This document shows positions 60,798 through 64,000 of a stretch of 64,000 nucleotides of DNA, one piece after another (position 1 is the stretch's first letter; every line of letters begins with the position of its first letter). Under the pieces are notes generated by a model that saw nothing but the letters and a program-made list of their open reading frames with translations, ran no database searches and was not told the DNA's origin. The position numbers and the translations under genes were made by a program. The stretch is from NCBI GenBank assembly GCA_963691705.1, contig OY829540.1:64900367-64964366 (forward strand). The letters are read 5' to 3'. Origin of the DNA: Viola odorata. Taxonomy: Eukaryota; Streptophyta; Magnoliopsida; Malpighiales; Violaceae.

Positions 60798-61135
60798 TTC
60801 ACATCCTCTTACTATAACATGAAGATAGACTAATTCTTAAACAAAGGGATTTGGAAAGTACAATCCCCATGAAAATGCAGAGAAAAAGCTAAAGGGCACC
60901 AAGAGCTAAGAAGATATGCATCTGACCATCCTGAAAGACGGTCATGAAAGAAAACCTTAGAGGCAATCGTGAGTAATTACACGCACAACAGTGGCTGAGG
61001 CAAGTCTAGAATTACTACAAAGATGATAATCAAAAGGTGAAACTGATGGTAATGATCCTGATTTTATCACAGGCATGCATATTGCATGCATCGCACTTAT
61101 GCACATAGACACCAATGATGATCAGAAAACAATAC

Positions 61136-61253
61136 CTGAGTTTGTCATCAACAAAATCCATCTTGGTTCCAATAACATGCATAAGCGCCTTTGGATCAAT
61201 TAATATCTTCACATCTTTATCTTCAACCAATTCATCAAACTTCCCTTTCTCAT
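61136..61253 (-). pseudogene. Single IscA-type iron-sulphur assembly exon
   Basis: A 118-base exon on the minus strand with an acceptor (TATGACAG|ATGAG) and a donor (CTCAG|GTATTG) encodes DEKGKFDELVEDKDVKILI, then DPKALMHVIGTKMDFVDD. This is the middle of a plant mitochondrial IscA-like protein, an A-type Fe-S carrier. The upstream exon with the first conserved cysteine motif (RGCNGLSY) and the downstream exon with CGCGESF were not found within 1 kb on either side. It is probably a copied gene fragment; a gene with much longer introns is less likely. Confidence 0.7.
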
Positions 61254-64000
61254 CTGTCATATAAGAGTAGTAACCGGAAGCAAAAGAAGAAAATAAACGG
61301 AATCAGCCAACAAATCATTTCTACCAAATCCCAGCAAAATACGAGAAAATGAGGGCACCACCTAAGAAAGGCATACATCGCACTTGAAGCATGTCTAGTC
61401 ATGCTAGCGACGACAACAACCATTTCACACAATGCCCAAACTAATTCCCATCGCAAAACAATTAAGTTGATCAATGAAATGAACTGTCATCTTTATTTAC
61501 TAACCATCTCCCTTAAGAGTATGGGGGCCAGCTCATTTGGCAAAGGAACGGATTGGAATTGGACGCTCCTGATGCAAAAGCACTTGACTCCCGTACAGCT
61601 GCATAATCAACAAAATAATCTTAAACACAATCTTTAAAAAATCCGAAATTCCCCTAAAAGATCACCAATCCAACATTAATCACACATTATCAGAAACTCC
61701 CCAAAAATCCACGAATCCAACCGCCGATGATGAGGCTGCTACGACGAAGAAGAAGATCGGGCGTGGGGAGCGGCTGTGTTGCGAAGAAGAGAAGATGAGA
61801 ATTAGGGCTGCGTGTGGCGAAGAGAGAAGATGAGAGAATATGAGGAGGGGTATTTTTGGGTTTTAGAAAATTCATTAAAATGAAAACTCCTTCGCGTGTT
61901 TTCATTGAAACCTACGGTTGAGCCACTGGACCATTCTCATCCAGTGGCAAATTGGCTGTTTTCTTTGGTTTTTTAAACCAACTTCTTTGGAAGTTGGTTT
62001 TAAAAAAGAGTTACCAAACATTTTTTTTGACATTTTGATTTTGGTAACCAACTTTCTGGTACCAAACCAGAATGCCAAACACCCACTTAATGAGATACGA
62101 CATTTGGTACCTTAGGAGATAAATTTTATTATCACGAACATTAGAGACAATATGAGGTCTTTGGATATTTATGTTTTTGTTAAAATTCATGGAGCTACTA
62201 ATTGTGTTAACTAAGGCTTATAGGTTTAATTTTTATCCTCGTAGTTCGATTTCAAATCATCACAAACTTCTTCTGACTTTGTTCCTATCGATACGGGTGT
62301 GCACTAAACTATCGATTTAAAATTATCAAAATACCGAACTATAATTTACTATATTCGGCCAATAAAAGAATTTCATTTTTTCTAATATAGTAATACTGAA
62401 TACCGATCTAATTTTATTGGGTACGGTACACTAAGTGATATTTCTAGCTAGTATGGTAGTAGTACCAATTTACGGTAACTCTTATGTCGTAATAACTCAT
62501 ATATCTATATTTTTAACTTTTAATATACTTTTAATATATCTATTCTATGCTTATGCTACGTACTTTTTTTAAAGTTGTTATTATTATTATTATTATTTTA
62601 CAAATGGTGTAAATGCCGTGTGCTTGAAGGCGAGGTGGGTCCGGTTGCTACAGTTGTCTTTGCGAAAGGCAAGGGCCAAAGAGAATTTTTTTTAAAGACA
62701 AAAATAATTTAGCCACTAAAGTATTTAAAAAAAAATTATTTAATTACCAGATTATTTTTTTCTTCAATTGGTCACTATATTTGTCAGAATTAGATAAATA
62801 GGTTATTTCGTAAACAAAGAGCGCGTAAAATGGGAGAAATTATAGGGTGTACCGAGGATGTCAACTCACACATGTGAATTGTCATACTACAACCAATGAA
62901 AATTTGACAGTTGTTAACTCTTTACACGTAGGAAAGAGGTATAGTAAAAGTTAAAACTTTTTTTTCTCAATCCCATACTTCGTCTTTCTTCTTCCTTCTC
63001 TCTCTCTCCCTCCTCCTCCGCCTACTCAACCGCTTTAGTAACCAATCCCCGACCACCACCACTTCAGCCGCGAGCACCGCCACCGCCTCCGCCTCTATAT
63101 CCTCCACAACCGCAACCATACGCGACATTTCTCTGCTGGATTCTCTCCCTCTCCCACGATCAACTGCGCTGTTTGCATCTCCAAATTCGAGTAGCCAAAT
63201 TTCCTCCGCCTCCTACCTCTCTGCTGCGTCGACAAATGAGCCGCCAAATCTCCTCCGCCTGATTTTTAATTTATTTTTGTTGTTGATTTTGAAATGAAAT
63301 GTTGAAGATTCTTATTATGAAGATTAATTTGCAAGAGAACCCTAACTTTGATTAATTTGCACAAAACTCAAAGTTTGGAAGATTGCTACAAAATAGTTGT
63401 ATAGTTAAATGAAATATTAGATATACTATTTTTTGTTTCTGGAAAATCAAAACATGTATGTTATTTTACATGTTATGTTTTGCTTGTTGTCTCTTTTTGT
63501 GTAACCAGCAACATACAAAATGTACTCTTTTTAGGTTTAGTAAATGAAAGAGCATATGACTTCGATGGTTTTGTGGCATTTTGTTAAACAAAGTATATTG
63601 GTTTGCAAATGTGATAGTTTTGGCATCCATGTACTCTATTTGGTTGTCAATTTTGGATTTTGTTCTTCCTTTTTTTTGTAAACAACAACATACATTAGCT
63701 GCTAATTATGTATCATCACAATGACACCTAATTCTGAGTATGGATTTTTTTTGTTTGATTTGTGATCCCAAACCTACTGATGTACTACACTACATTAGCT
63801 GTTAATTATTCAGCAACACAATGTGGCCTAATTCTTGGTATGGATTGTCTTGCTTTTTCTTAATTACTACACTACACTACACTAGTTGTTAATGTCATAG
63901 GCAACTGAGCAAGTGCAATAGGCTTAAGCATAAGGTATGCACAAATCAAGCAATTTAATCAATGATTAACTCTATTTATACCAATTCAATTACAACACTG
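61254..64000. other. Gene-poor terminal region
   Basis: Mostly AT-rich. At 61690-61905 a minus-strand frame of 71 codons is Pro/Leu/Ser-rich without known homology. AGTTGGTTT/AAACCAACT inverted repeats at 61976-62000, and a right end AATGCCAAACACCCACT at 62071, suggest a MITE. ATT microsatellite at ~62578-62597. CT/CCG-rich patch at 62980-63260. I see no supported complete gene. Confidence 0.4.

Larger units (their letters stand above)
57741..61000. mobile_element. Probable degenerate LTR-retrotransposon-derived region
   Basis: The stretch near 57840-57990 (AGTCGCCACCC, TAGGGAACCTAATC, AAGGTGTTAGGCACCC) resembles the leader or LTR text of plant Tat/Ogre-type Ty3 elements, by recollection only. 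Beyond it are AT-rich blocks, tandem duplications and a small Copia-type fragment on the minus strand. No complete gag-pol frame is present. Boundaries are guesses. Confidence 0.35.

Noticed and set aside
1..64000. tRNA, rRNA and snoRNA genes
   Set aside because: By eye I found no credible tRNA B-box with matching arms and no rRNA sequence. A covariance-model search would be needed to exclude small RNA genes.

Overview
The window is nuclear DNA of a flowering plant, almost certainly a eudicot. Genes are split by short, AT-rich, canonical GT-AG introns. Every main gene has a recognisable plant counterpart (BRAHMA ATPase, UBC5/6-type E2, ARID-ELM2 protein, CRCK2-type kinase, RHB1A RING ligase, SD2-2 lectin kinase, DTX34-type MATE). 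The spacers are full of plant transposon families (Mutator, hAT, Stowaway-like MITEs). I do not assign a species.

Layout. 1-4.6 kb: the 3' part of a TMEM8/PGAP6-like membrane protein gene (+) converges on a complete CRCK2-like kinase gene (-, six exons). 6.4-6.9 kb: an intronless S-protein-homologue gene (+). 8.2-10.1 kb: an intronless E-class PPR gene (-). 10.7-11.5 kb: a 791-bp element with inverted termini. 11.8-14.4 kb: the RHB1A-like RING-H2 ligase (+). 15-19.5 kb: a transposon cluster, namely a Mutator/hAT chimera, a 1405-bp Mutator-type foldback element with a 9-bp target duplication, and a MITE. 20.7-23.2 kb: the SD2-2-like S-receptor kinase (+). 24.3-27 kb: a DTX34-like MATE transporter (+). 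27-35.7 kb: a gene-poor, repeat-rich stretch with a shrunken four-exon gene (-), a truncated glutamate-receptor-like fragment that runs into a 20-bp minisatellite, hAT ends and MITEs. 36.5-39 kb: the ARID-ELM2 gene (+). 41.4-43.7 kb: the E2 enzyme (+). 44.4-55 kb: the complete 14-exon BRM gene (-). 55-64 kb: mostly intergenic and retroelement-like, with a lone IscA-type exon.

Gene order is the most informative feature. From memory of the Arabidopsis map, the TMEM8-like, PPR, ARID, UBC6 and BRM genes match consecutive loci At2g46060 to At2g46020. The CRCK2, RHB1A, SD2-2 and DTX34 genes match consecutive loci At4g00330 to At4g00350. Here the two sets are interleaved in one segment. That is what is expected if this genome keeps an ancestral block that was duplicated and then reciprocally fractionated in the Arabidopsis lineage.

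Functionally there is no operon-like system. The genes are independent housekeeping, regulatory and signalling genes: chromatin remodelling (BRM, ARID-ELM2), ubiquitination (E2 and RING E3), receptor and cytoplasmic kinases, transport, and organellar RNA processing. The unusual content is mostly in the repeats and broken genes between them. I did not find a convincing previously undescribed system; the best leads are listed as findings.
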